Positions 33,157-41,632 of a stretch of 64,000 bases of DNA are shown here, piece by piece. Origin of the DNA: Roseococcus sp. SDR (lineage in GTDB: Bacteria; Pseudomonadota; Alphaproteobacteria; Acetobacterales; Acetobacteraceae); NCBI RefSeq assembly GCF_019083995.1, contig NZ_JAHRCU010000001.1, positions 1 to 64,000 of the forward strand. Reading direction: 5' to 3'. The notes under the pieces are model-generated. The model was given only the letters and a program-made list of their open reading frames with translations, was not told where the DNA came from and made no database searches. The translations under genes and the position numbers were made by a program. The first letter of the stretch is position 1, and each line of letters opens with the position of its first letter.

Positions 33157-34070
33157 GCGAACAGGCCGGCATCATCGGCATGGGGCTGATGGGTTGCGAC
33201 ATCGCGGCGATCTTCCTGGCCGGCGGCTGGCGCGTGGCCGCGCAGGAGCCGGCGGAGGCGGCCTGGCCCGAGAAGCGCGCCCGCGTCCGCACGGCGCTGA
33301 CGCAGCTTGGCGCCGATCCGGCGCTGGAGGCGGGGCTGACGCTCCATGCCACCCTGGCCGAGATGCCCTTCGCCCCCTGCGCCTGCGTGGTGGAAGCGGC
33401 ACCCGAGCGGATTGAGCTGAAGCGCGCCGTCTTCGCCGAACTGGACCGGCTGGTGCCGGCGCACATCCCCATCGGCTCCAACGCCTCGGGCTATCGCATC
33501 ACCGAGATCTCGCGCGACTGCGCCACCAAGGCGCGCATGTGCAACCTGCACTTCTTCCTCCCCGCCCATCTCGTCCCCGGTGTCGAGGTGGTGAAGGGCG
33601 AGGCGACGGAAGATGGGGTGGTGGACCGCTTCTTCGCCATCATGGAGTCCCTCGGCCGCATGCCCATCCGCGTGGCGCGGGACGAGCCGGGTTTCCTCGC
33701 CAACCGCATCCAGCACGCGCTGATGCGCGAGGCGTTTTCCTGCATCGATTCCGGCCTGGCCACCGCCGAGGATGTGGACCGCGCCGTGCGCTATTGCTTC
33801 GGCTTCCGGTATCTCGCGGCCGGCCCGATCCTGCAGAAGGAGCTGGCGGGGCTGGAGACGCAGCTCGCCGCCGCCGCCACCATCTATCCGAGCCTGAACA
33901 CCAGCCCGGATCCCTCGCCGGGGCTCGCCAAGCTTGTCGCCGAAAACCGCCTCGGCCCCAAGACCGGGCGTGGTTATCGCGACTGGCCGCCCGAGCGCGC
34001 GGCGGAGGAGCGCGCGCGCTACGAACGCGTGCTGGCGGCGGCGCAACCGCTGTTGCGGGACCGGACATGA
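33153..34070 (+). CDS. 3-hydroxyacyl-CoA dehydrogenase family protein
   Basis: This 305-residue protein has an NAD-binding GIIGMGLMGCDIAAIFLAGG. The catalytic His lies in NLHFFLPAHLVPGVEVVKG and the Asn in GSNASGYRITEIS. The C-terminal helical domain starts at DEPGFLANRIQHALMREAFSCIDSG. It should oxidise a 3-hydroxyacyl thioester or similar acid. Many members act on carnitine- or hydroxybutyrate-like compounds. It overlaps greB and the MFS gene by 4 nt on each side. Confidence 0.88.
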   Translation: MSEQAGIIGMGLMGCDIAAIFLAGGWRVAAQEPAEAAWPEKRARVRTALTQLGADPALEAGLTLHATLAEMPFAPCACVVEAAPERIELKRAVFAELDRLVPAHIPIGSNASGYRITEISRDCATKARMCNLHFFLPAHLVPGVEVVKGEATEDGVVDRFFAIMESLGRMPIRVARDEPGFLANRIQHALMREAFSCIDSGLATAEDVDRAVRYCFGFRYLAAGPILQKELAGLETQLAAAATIYPSLNTSPDPSPGLAKLVAENRLGPKTGRGYRDWPPERAAEERARYERVLAAAQPLLRDRT

Positions 34071-35242
34071 GCAAGAGCTGGGTCGTCGTCCTGCTGGGCA
34101 CGTCCCAGACCCTGGCCTGGGCCAGCAGCTACTACATCCCCGCCATCCTGGCCGGCGCCATGGCGCGGGATCTGGGCGTCGAGCCGTCCACCGTCTTCGT
34201 CGCCTTCTCCTGCGCCATGCTGTTCACGGCCTTCCTCGGCCCGCGCGTGGGCCGCGCCATCGACCAATATGGCGGGCGGGTGGTGCTGCTAGCTTCCAAC
34301 CTCATCTTCATCCTGGGTCTCGCCATGCTCGCCATGGCGAACGGCCCGGTGATGCTGTTTGCCGCCTGGCTGGTGCTGGGCCTCGGCATGGCCATGGGCC
34401 TCTATGATGCGGGCTTTGCCACGCTCGCCGGGCTCTATGGCAAGGATGCGCGGAGTGCCATCACCGGCATCACGCTGATCGCGGGCTTCGCCAGCACCAT
34501 CGGCTGGCCGATCAGCGGGCTGATGCTGAGCGAATTCGGCTGGCGCGGGGCGTGCTGGGGCTGGGCGCTGGTGCATCTGGCGCTGGCCATGCCGATCAAC
34601 CTGATGCTGCCACGCCCCACCCAGCGCGCCGCGCCGGCCGCCAAGCCCGCGGCACCGCCCACGGCGGAAGCGGCGAAAGAGACACGGCGCACCGCCATCC
34701 TCATGGCTTTCGTCTTCGCCTCGGGCGGCTTCGCGGCCGCCGCGCTGGCCGCGCATCTGCCCGCGCTGCTGGTCTCGGCCGGAGCGACGCCCGCCGCCGC
34801 GATTGCCGCCGGCGCGCTGATGGGCCCGGCCCAGGTGGCTGCCCGCGTGCTGGAATTCACCCTGCTGCGCCGCGCGCATCCGCTGCTCTCGGCCAAGATC
34901 GCGCAGGTGACGCACCCGATCGGCGCCGGCGTGCTGCTGCTGCTGGGCGCCCCCTTCGCGCCGCTCTTCGTGCTGCTGCATGGCGCGGGGAACGGCATCA
35001 ACACCATCGTGCGCGGCACGCTGCCGCTGGCCGTCTTCGGCGCGGCCGGCTATGGCGCGCGGCAGGGGCTGATCGTGGCACCCGCGCGCTTCCTGGGAGC
35101 CGTGGCGCCCGCGCTCTTCGGCTTCGTGGTCGCGGCCTTCGGCGTCCATGCGCTCTGGTTCACCGCAGGCCTCTCGCTGCTGGCCTTCGCGGCGTTGTTC
35201 ATGCTGCGCGTTGCGCCAGAATCTCCAGAAGCGCGGCGTTGA
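34067..35242 (+). CDS. MFS transporter
   Basis: This 391-residue protein has twelve hydrophobic segments in two halves, separated by an Ala/Pro/Lys-rich loop (RPTQRAAPAAKPAAPPTAEAAKE). The loop after TM2 has GPRVGRAIDQYGGR, the MFS signature. Substrate is unknown; the operon suggests uptake or export of a carboxylate metabolised by the SDR and hydroxyacyl dehydrogenase. It begins with ATGA overlapping the previous stop. Its last 44 bp overlap the convergent hydrolase gene. Confidence 0.88.
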   Translation: MSKSWVVVLLGTSQTLAWASSYYIPAILAGAMARDLGVEPSTVFVAFSCAMLFTAFLGPRVGRAIDQYGGRVVLLASNLIFILGLAMLAMANGPVMLFAAWLVLGLGMAMGLYDAGFATLAGLYGKDARSAITGITLIAGFASTIGWPISGLMLSEFGWRGACWGWALVHLALAMPINLMLPRPTQRAAPAAKPAAPPTAEAAKETRRTAILMAFVFASGGFAAAALAAHLPALLVSAGATPAAAIAAGALMGPAQVAARVLEFTLLRRAHPLLSAKIAQVTHPIGAGVLLLLGAPFAPLFVLLHGAGNGINTIVRGTLPLAVFGAAGYGARQGLIVAPARFLGAVAPALFGFVVAAFGVHALWFTAGLSLLAFAALFMLRVAPESPEARR

Positions 35243-36017
35243 AGGCCTCCGGCGCCTCATAGGCGACCCAGTGGCCGGCGGCGGGGATCACCGCCTCCAG
35301 CAGGTTGGCGTCCAGGCTGCGCAGCACATCGAGCCGCGCCCGCACCTCGGGCCAGGCCACCGCGTCGCGCTCGCCCCAGATGCCACCCAGCGGCGCCTTG
35401 GCCTGGGCCAGCGCGTCGCGCAGCATCGAGGAACTGGCAAAGCCGCGTGAGCGCAACCGGGCGTGCTGCGTGTTGTGCTCCTGGATCTCGAGCGCCACGT
35501 CGTCGATCAGCGCGCGGTCATGGAACATCAGCCGCGCCAGGTTCTCGCGATGCGCCTCGCGCCGCGCTTCGCCGGTCTTGTCGCGCACCTTGAGCAGGTC
35601 CAGCGGCGGGCGCGGCAGGCCGAGCGAGGCGGCGCCGACGGCGGTGTAGCTCGCCACATGCGTGCCCTCCATCGCGGCCAACTGCCCGCCGACATTGGCG
35701 CCGAAGGAAAAGCCCGTGAGATGATAGCGCCGCTCAGGCCCCAGCAGCGCCTCCAGCCCCCAGCGCAGGACGAGCGCGGCGCCGGCCGGCGTCTCCTCCT
35801 CCGGCAGGGCGGATTCGCCGAGGCCCGGCATGTCCGGCACCAGCAGCCGGTAATGGCGCGAGAGCGCGTCGATATTGCGCAGCCAATGCCGCCAGGAGCC
35901 CGAGCCGCCATGCAGCAGCACCAGCGGCGTCCCTTCGCCCCACTCACGCCAGACCACGTTGCCCGCCGTGACATGGCGTTGGGCCGTGGCTTCCAAAGCA
36001 GCGATCTCGGGACTCAT
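35199..36017 (-). CDS. Alpha/beta hydrolase
   Basis: This 272-residue alpha/beta hydrolase has the oxyanion-hole HGGSGSWRHW, the nucleophile elbow GFSFGANVGG (Ser) and the C-terminal catalytic His in AAGHWVAYEAPEAF. The acid residue is probably the Asp in WGERDAVAW. It resembles enzymes that hydrolyse meta-cleavage products or other C-C bonds and esters. It overlaps the EamA gene upstream by 4 nt and the MFS gene at the 3 prime end. Confidence 0.88.
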   Translation of the reverse strand: MSPEIAALEATAQRHVTAGNVVWREWGEGTPLVLLHGGSGSWRHWLRNIDALSRHYRLLVPDMPGLGESALPEEETPAGAALVLRWGLEALLGPERRYHLTGFSFGANVGGQLAAMEGTHVASYTAVGAASLGLPRPPLDLLKVRDKTGEARREAHRENLARLMFHDRALIDDVALEIQEHNTQHARLRSRGFASSSMLRDALAQAKAPLGGIWGERDAVAWPEVRARLDVLRSLDANLLEAVIPAAGHWVAYEAPEAFNAALLEILAQRAA

Positions 36018-36898
36018 GCTGAGGCGCTCCGCGTGCGGCGGGCCTCGACCCGCGCGATCCAGGTGGTGGAGAGGAAGATGACAAGCGCGCCCAGAAACGT
36101 CGAGGAGGTGGGCGTCTCGGCGAAGACCAGGTAACCCAGGCTCGCCGCCCAGATCAGGTCCAGGAACTTCACCGGCTGCGCGCTGGAGATGTCGGCCAGC
36201 TTGAAGGCGTGGGTCAGCATCCAGTGGCCGAAGCTGCCCAGCATCCCGCAGAGCAGCACCAGCCCCCATTGCCGCGCATCCGGCCATTCCCAGACCAGCA
36301 GCGCCGCCGGCAGCGTGAACAGCGCCACCGTGATGGACTGCCAGGCGACGATCACCTCCGGCGCGTCGCGCTTCGTCAGCGCCTTGGTGATGAGGAAGGA
36401 GGCGGCAAACAGCGGCGCCGAGGCCAGCATCATCAGCGAATAATGCCCGCCCGCGCCGGTGAGCTGCGGCCCCACCACCACCAGCACACCGGTGAAGCCG
36501 AGCAAGCCCGCCACCCAGCGCTGCCAGAACATCTTCTCGCGCAGGAAGATCACCGCACCCACCATGACGAAGAGCGGGCTGGTGAAGCCGATGGCCGTCA
36601 GATCCGCGAAGGGAATGTTGGGCAGGGCCGCGAACCAGAGATAGAGCGCCGTCGAATGCACCAGGCCGCGCCAGAGCTGCCCGCGCAGCCCGCGCGGCCG
36701 ATAGGCGGCGATGCCCTGGCGCAGGATCCAGGGCAGCAGCACGACGAGGCCGGAGGCGTAGCGCAGGAACTGCACTTGGAAGGGCGGCAGCTCGGTCGCC
36801 AGGATGCGCAGCAGCACATTCAGCACGCAGAAGGTGAGGCCCGCCATCGCGGCCAGCGCCATGCCGGCAGGGGTGGGATTGAGGCGGGGCAGCACCAT
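36014..36898 (-). CDS. DMT superfamily transporter (EamA)
   Basis: This 294-residue protein has ten hydrophobic segments in two EamA repeats (MALAAMAGLTFCVLNVLLRIL at the start, FLDLIWAASLGYLVFAETP near the end). It is cotranscribed with the hydrolase by overlapping codons and divergent from the molybdenum hydroxylase subunit. Substrate is unknown. Confidence 0.85.
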   Translation of the reverse strand: MVLPRLNPTPAGMALAAMAGLTFCVLNVLLRILATELPPFQVQFLRYASGLVVLLPWILRQGIAAYRPRGLRGQLWRGLVHSTALYLWFAALPNIPFADLTAIGFTSPLFVMVGAVIFLREKMFWQRWVAGLLGFTGVLVVVGPQLTGAGGHYSLMMLASAPLFAASFLITKALTKRDAPEVIVAWQSITVALFTLPAALLVWEWPDARQWGLVLLCGMLGSFGHWMLTHAFKLADISSAQPVKFLDLIWAASLGYLVFAETPTSSTFLGALVIFLSTTWIARVEARRTRSASA

Positions 36899-36977
36899 GC
36901 GGACAGCCTGAGCCTCCCCGGCCCCTTGCGGAAGCCCTCTCCGCGCTTACCATCCATGCAACCCCGGAGAGCCCCGC

Positions 36978-39314
36978 ATGCCCGATACGAACCTGCCCTT
37001 CGATCCCACGCGCCTGAAATTCGGCGTGGGCCAGCCGGTGCCCCGCCAGGAGGACCCGAAGCTGCTGCAAGGGCAGGGGCGCTACACGGATGACCTGGCG
37101 CTGCCCGGCCAGCTCTATGCCTTCGTGGTCCGCAGCCCCTATGCGCATGCGGTGCTGAACGCCGTGGATGTGAGCGCCGCCCGTGCCGCCCCCGGCGTGC
37201 ATGCCGTGATCACGGCGGCCGACCTCGCGGAATATGGCGACATGACCTGCGCCATGCCGCTGAAGAACGCCGATGGCAGCCCGCTGCGCACCACGCGCCG
37301 CCCGGCGCTGGCCGGCGACAAGCTGCGCTTCGTGGGCGACCCGGTCGCCCTCATCGTCGCCGAGAGCAAGGCCCAGGCGAAGGATGCGGGCGAGCTGGTC
37401 GAGCTCGACGTGGAGGTGCTGGACGCCGTCACCGAGGCTTCCGCCGCGGCCAGCGCGCCGCTGCTCTATGACGACATCGCCGAAAACTGCGTGTTGGACT
37501 TCGCCTTCGGTGACAGCGCCAAGGTCAGCGCCGCCTTCGCCTCGGCCGCGCATGTGCAGAAACTCTCCATCCGCAACAGCCGCATCGTGGTGGCGGCGAT
37601 GGAGCCGCGCAGCGCCATCGGCGAATATGTGGATGGCCGCTACGTGCTGCATGTCGGCTGCCAGGGCGTCTTCGGTCTGCGCAACCAGCTGGCCGATGAC
37701 GTGCTGAAGGTGCCGAAGGACAAGGTGCGCGTGCGCACCGGCAATGTCGGCGGCAGCTTCGGCATGAAGGCCAATGCCTATCCGGAATACCTGCCCCTGC
37801 TCCATGCCGCGAAGATCCTCGGCCGCCCGGTGAAATGGACGGATGAGCGCAGCGGCTCCTTCCTCTCCGACCAGCATGGCCGCGACCATGAGGTGGAGGC
37901 GGAACTCGCACTCGACGCGGACGGAAAATTCCTCGCCGTCCGCCTCACCAGCTTCGCGAACATGGGCGCCTATCTCTCGACGGTCGCGCCGCTCATGGGC
38001 ACGGGCAATTTCGTCAAGAACATCCAGTCCAACTACACCCTGCCGCTGATCGAGGTCCGCACGCGCTGCATGCTGACCAACACGACCCCCGTCTCGGCCT
38101 ATCGCGGCGCCGGGCGGCCGGAGGGCAACTACTTCATGGAGCGGCTGATCGAGGAAGCGGCCCAGGCCATGGGCAAATCCTCCATCGCCATTCGCAAGCT
38201 GAACCACATCAAGCCCGACCAATTCCCCTACGCGGCCCCCTCCGGCAGCGTCTATGACGGCGGCGACTTCTCCGCGATCCTGGACGAGGCGCTGAAAGCC
38301 TCGGATTACGCGGGCTTCGAGGCCCGCCGCGCCGAGGCCAAGGCCCGCGGCAAGCTGCGTGGCATCGGCATCGGCAACTTCCTCGAATGCACCGCCCCAC
38401 CCGCCAAGGAGCAGGGCGGCATCCGCTTCGAGAAGGATGGCACCGTCACCATCATCACCGGCACGCTCGATTACGGGCAGGGCCATTGGTCGGCCTTCGC
38501 CCAGGTGCTGCACCAGTATCTCGGCGTGCCCTTCGAGAGCGTGCGCCTGCTGCAGGGCGATTCCGACGAGCTGGTCGCCGGCGGTGGCACGGGCGGCTCA
38601 AAATCCCTCATGGCCTCGGGCGCGGCGATCATCGAAGCCTCGGCCCAGGTGATCGAGAAGGGCAAGCTCGCCGCCTCCTACATCCTGGAAAGCGCGGTCG
38701 CCGATATCGAGTTCGACGCCGGCCGCTTCACCATCGCCGGCACGGATCGCGGCATCGGCATCATGGAGCTGGCGGCGAAGCTCCGCGAAAGCCACTCGCT
38801 GCCCAGCGAAGTGCCCAGCACGCTCGACGTGCAGCATGTCTTCGACCAGGCGCCCATGGCCTATCCCAATGGCTGCCACGTCTGCGAACTCGAGATCGAG
38901 CCCGACACCGGCCATGTGAAGATCGTGAACTACACCTCGGTCAACGATTTCGGCGTGGTGGTGAACCCGCTGCTCGTCGCGGGCCAGGCGCATGGCGGCA
39001 TCGTCCAGGGCATCGGGCAGATCCTGCACGAACAGGTCGCCTATTCCGAGGACGGCCAGCTGCTGACCGGCACTTTCATGGATTACGGCCTGCCCCGCGC
39101 CGATGACCTGCCGAGCTTCTCGCTGCTCAGCCACCCGGTGCCCTGCACCACCAACCCGCTCGGCGCCAAGGGCTGCGGCGAAGCGGGCTGCGCCGGCAGC
39201 CTGCCGGCCGTGATGAACGCCCTGGTGGACGCACTCCGTCCGCTCGGCGTCAACCACCTCGACATGCCGGTGACGCCCGAGAAGCTCTGGCGCGCGATCC
39301 ACGCGGCGGGGTAG
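36978..39314 (+). CDS. Molybdenum hydroxylase large subunit (CoxL/XdhB type), orphan
   Basis: This 778-residue xanthine dehydrogenase/CO dehydrogenase-like large subunit binds the molybdopterin-cytosine-dinucleotide cofactor. Seen motifs are GRYTDDLALPG at the start, NVGGSFGMKANAYPEYLPL, AYRGAGRPEGNYFMERL (the form II sequence, not the AYRCSFR of true CO dehydrogenase), GQGHWSAFAQV and the catalytic Glu in GAKGCGEAGCAGSLPAVMNAL. GGAGA lies 7 nt before the ATG. No FAD or 2Fe-2S subunit gene is adjacent. It may borrow the small subunits encoded at 59.4-60.9 kb or elsewhere. Confidence 0.92.
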   Translation: MPDTNLPFDPTRLKFGVGQPVPRQEDPKLLQGQGRYTDDLALPGQLYAFVVRSPYAHAVLNAVDVSAARAAPGVHAVITAADLAEYGDMTCAMPLKNADGSPLRTTRRPALAGDKLRFVGDPVALIVAESKAQAKDAGELVELDVEVLDAVTEASAAASAPLLYDDIAENCVLDFAFGDSAKVSAAFASAAHVQKLSIRNSRIVVAAMEPRSAIGEYVDGRYVLHVGCQGVFGLRNQLADDVLKVPKDKVRVRTGNVGGSFGMKANAYPEYLPLLHAAKILGRPVKWTDERSGSFLSDQHGRDHEVEAELALDADGKFLAVRLTSFANMGAYLSTVAPLMGTGNFVKNIQSNYTLPLIEVRTRCMLTNTTPVSAYRGAGRPEGNYFMERLIEEAAQAMGKSSIAIRKLNHIKPDQFPYAAPSGSVYDGGDFSAILDEALKASDYAGFEARRAEAKARGKLRGIGIGNFLECTAPPAKEQGGIRFEKDGTVTIITGTLDYGQGHWSAFAQVLHQYLGVPFESVRLLQGDSDELVAGGGTGGSKSLMASGAAIIEASAQVIEKGKLAASYILESAVADIEFDAGRFTIAGTDRGIGIMELAAKLRESHSLPSEVPSTLDVQHVFDQAPMAYPNGCHVCELEIEPDTGHVKIVNYTSVNDFGVVVNPLLVAGQAHGGIVQGIGQILHEQVAYSEDGQLLTGTFMDYGLPRADDLPSFSLLSHPVPCTTNPLGAKGCGEAGCAGSLPAVMNALVDALRPLGVNHLDMPVTPEKLWRAIHAAG

Positions 39315-39322
39315 GGGGCGTC

Positions 39323-39379
39323 CTGGGGAGAGCGCTGCTCTCCCCAGACCCCTCTCGCCAAGGGCCGAGAGGCCCTTGG
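39323..39379. terminator. Two-hairpin module after the CoxL-type gene, reverse orientation
   Basis: CTGGGGAGAGC-GCT-GCTCTCCCCAG (39323-39347) has an 11 bp perfect stem. CCAAGGGCC-GAGA-GGCCCTTGG (39358-39379) has a 9 bp perfect stem. Read on the minus strand, the order and spacing match the module at 39485-39537. Confidence 0.65.
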
Positions 39380-39391
39380 AACCCAGGAGTT

Positions 39392-39464
39392 GGCTTGTTG
39401 AGGGAGGGGGCGGGAGCGCCCTCGATCCCACGCGCGCCCTCGACGCCCCCTCCCTCAACAAGCC
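39392..39464. repeat. 21 bp perfect inverted repeat
   Basis: GGCTTGTTGAGGGAGGGGGC plus one more G (39392-39412) is exactly complementary to 39444-39464, with a 31 nt spacer. It sits midway between two oppositely oriented two-hairpin modules in the gap between convergent genes. No other copy was seen in the window. Confidence 0.75.
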
Positions 39465-39484
39465 CATATCTTGAAGGGGTCCAC

Positions 39485-39537
39485 GGGGCCTGTGGCCCCT
39501 GGCAGGGAGGGTCCGGGAGGGACAGCGTCCCTCCCGG
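39485..39537. terminator. Two-hairpin module before the Bcr-type gene end
   Basis: GGGGCC-TGT-GGCCCC (39485-39499) and CCGGGAGGGAC-AGC-GTCCCTCCCGG (39513-39537, 11 bp stem). It ends 9 nt from the stop of the leftward MFS gene. Confidence 0.65.
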
Positions 39538-39546
39538 GGCGCGCCC

Positions 39547-40713
39547 CTACCCCCGCAGCAGGGTCCGCGCGGCGAGTGCTGCGCTGCCGGCGAGGGCGAT
39601 GGTGAGGCTCATCGGCAGGGCGGTGCCGTCATGCAGGGCGGAGAGGGTGGCGCCGGCCAGGGCGCCCATGCCGAATTGGAGTGTGCCGACGAGGGCGGAG
39701 GCGGTGCCGGCCATGTGGGGGAAGGGGGTGATGGTGATGATGGTGCCGAGCGGCAGGGCGATGCCGAGGAGTGAGACGTAGAGGAAGACCATCGCGTATT
39801 GCGCGGCGAAGGGGGCGTGCAGCGCGGTGAGGGCCGCGAGGCTGAGGCCGCAGGCGGCGATGGCGGCGATGGTGGCGTTGAACAGGCGCTCGCGGCCGAA
39901 GCGGGTGGCCAGGCGCGCGGAGAATTGCGAAAGCAGGACGAAGCCCGCCGCCGCGCTGCCGAAGAGCCAGCCGTAATGCGCGGGAAGCACGCCGTTCAGC
40001 GTGATGAAGACGAAGGGCGATCCCGCGATATAGGCGAACATGCCGGAGATGGCGAAGCCCGAGGCCAGGGCCGCGCCCATGAAGCGGCGATCGAGCAGCA
40101 GCCCGCCATAGCTGCGCAGAACGGCGAGGAGGGGGACGCGGCGGCGCCGTTCCTCCGGCAGGGTCTCGTGCAGCATCGTGGCGCAGAGGAGGAGTGCGGT
40201 GAGGCCGATCGCGGCCAGCAGCCAGAAGATGGCGCGCCAGCCGAACCAGGACGCCACATAGCCGCCGATGAGCGGCGCCAGGATGGGCGCGACACCCATG
40301 ACGAGCATGAGGCGCCCCATGAGGCGCACCGGGTCCAGCCGGTCCGACACGTCACGCACCACGGCGCGGGAGATGACCATGCCCGCGCAGCCGGCCAGCG
40401 CCTGGAGCAGGCGGAGCGCGATCAGCGCCTCCATGCTGGTGGCGAGCGCGCAGAGGATGGAGGCGGCGGTATAGACGATGAGGCCGGCGAAGAGCGGTCG
40501 TCGCCGCCCCAGCCGGTCGGAAAGCGGGCCGTGCAGGAGCTGGCCCGCCGCCATGCCGACGAAATAGGCGGCGAGGGTGAGCTGCACGCCTTCCACGCCA
40601 CCGCCGAGGCTCGCCCCGATCTCGGGGAAGGCCGGCAGGTACATGTCGATGGAAAGCGGGCCGAAGGCGGCGAGCAGACCGAGGAGTGCCGCCAACCGGC
40701 CCGGGGATGTCAT
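39547..40713 (-). CDS. Bcr/CflA-type multidrug efflux MFS transporter
   Basis: This 388-residue, 12-helix exporter opens with LLGLLAAFGPLSIDMYLPAFPEIGASLG and has GQLLHGPLSDRLGRRRPL after TM2. It also has the long TM4-5 motif CAGMVISRAVVRDVSDRLDPVRLMGRLMLVMGVAPILAPLIGG, the signature of Bcr/CflA drug exporters. It is 9 nt after the cupin gene on the same strand, probably cotranscribed. Exported compound unknown. Confidence 0.9.
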   Translation of the reverse strand: MTSPGRLAALLGLLAAFGPLSIDMYLPAFPEIGASLGGGVEGVQLTLAAYFVGMAAGQLLHGPLSDRLGRRRPLFAGLIVYTAASILCALATSMEALIALRLLQALAGCAGMVISRAVVRDVSDRLDPVRLMGRLMLVMGVAPILAPLIGGYVASWFGWRAIFWLLAAIGLTALLLCATMLHETLPEERRRRVPLLAVLRSYGGLLLDRRFMGAALASGFAISGMFAYIAGSPFVFITLNGVLPAHYGWLFGSAAAGFVLLSQFSARLATRFGRERLFNATIAAIAACGLSLAALTALHAPFAAQYAMVFLYVSLLGIALPLGTIITITPFPHMAGTASALVGTLQFGMGALAGATLSALHDGTALPMSLTIALAGSAALAARTLLRG

Positions 40714-40722
40714 GGCATGGGA

Positions 40723-41163
40723 TTAGCCCGGGGGCGGCAGGAAATCCACCTCATGCAGCGCGGAGAGACGGACGACCTCGGCCGGGTCGGGCACGTTGTG
40801 GATGGCCTTGAACAGGTCATGCAGCTTGCGGGCGGGCGTCACCCAGAAGAAGGCGCGGGCGGGGGCGCCGCTCTCGTTGAAATAGCCATGCATGATGCCG
40901 CGCGGCATGCGCACCAGGTCGCCCGGCTTCGCGAAATGCGTCTGGCCGTCGAGGATCAGCTTCCACTCGCCTTCCAGCATCAGGATGTACTCATCCTGCG
41001 TCGGGTGGATATGCGGCGGCACGAAGGTGCCGGGCGGCGAATTGGCGACGAAGGAGAAGCATTCCTCGGTGGACTGCTTCGGGTGATAGACCTGCCCCAG
41101 GATATTCCAGGTGACGTCCTCGAAGCCGGTTCCGGCCCGGGTGATGCCTGCGATCTCGGTCAT
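40723..41163 (-). CDS. Cupin domain protein
   Basis: This 146-residue single-domain cupin has both metal-binding motifs: PPHIHPTQDEYILMLEGEW (two His and Glu) and GDLVRMPRGIMHGYFNES (His). Such proteins act as small dioxygenases, isomerases or sugar-binding sensors. No further specificity can be read. It is upstream of the MFS exporter in the same direction. Confidence 0.85.
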   Translation of the reverse strand: MTEIAGITRAGTGFEDVTWNILGQVYHPKQSTEECFSFVANSPPGTFVPPHIHPTQDEYILMLEGEWKLILDGQTHFAKPGDLVRMPRGIMHGYFNESGAPARAFFWVTPARKLHDLFKAIHNVPDPAEVVRLSALHEVDFLPPPG

Positions 41164-41325
41164 GCTGCCTTGCTCCCTCGGTGGTGGCGGGTGTTGCGGG
41201 CAGTCTGCACCAACGGAAACGGGGCGCAAGGCGGAAGGGAGGGCAGCAAGAGCTGTCCCATCACGACATTCACCGCGCACCGGGAACCCGCGTGCGAAGC
41301 ACGCGGCGCGCCCAAACCGACTTAG

Positions 41326-41632
41326 CCGCCCGCGCTCCCGCGGCGGCGCGAAGCCAAGCCGGCGGAGGCGGCGCCCGGCGCTTGAGGGCGTCAGAAAACC
41401 ATTCCGGCCGCAAGGCGGCTGGCGCCGCCCAACCGGGTGCGTGGCCCGGCGCAACAGTGGCGCGGCGAAGCCAAGCCGCCGGAGGCGGCGCCCGGCGCTT
41501 GAGGGCGTCAGAAAACCATTCCGGCCGCAAGGCGGCCGGCGCCGCGCAACCGGGTGCGTGGCCCGGCGCAACAGTGGCGCGGCGAAGCCAAGCCGCCGGA
41601 GGCGGCGCCCGGCGCCTGAGGGCCATCAAACG
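41326..41632. repeat. Tandem 117 bp hairpin-rich repeat, locus B
   Basis: Three consecutive units in inverted orientation to locus A (2803-3046), period 117 bp (ATTCCGGCCGCAAGGCGGC at 41401 and 41518). In each, on the minus strand, a 6 bp stem with loop TCC (GCCGCC/GGCGGC at 41475-41489 and 41592-41606; one mismatch at 41358-41372) is flanked by CGCCGGGC and CTTGGCTTCGC as at locus A. The third unit is diverged. The array starts within the last codons of livF. Its translated frames lack start signals. Bases 41164-41325 hold no gene I can support. Confidence 0.85.
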
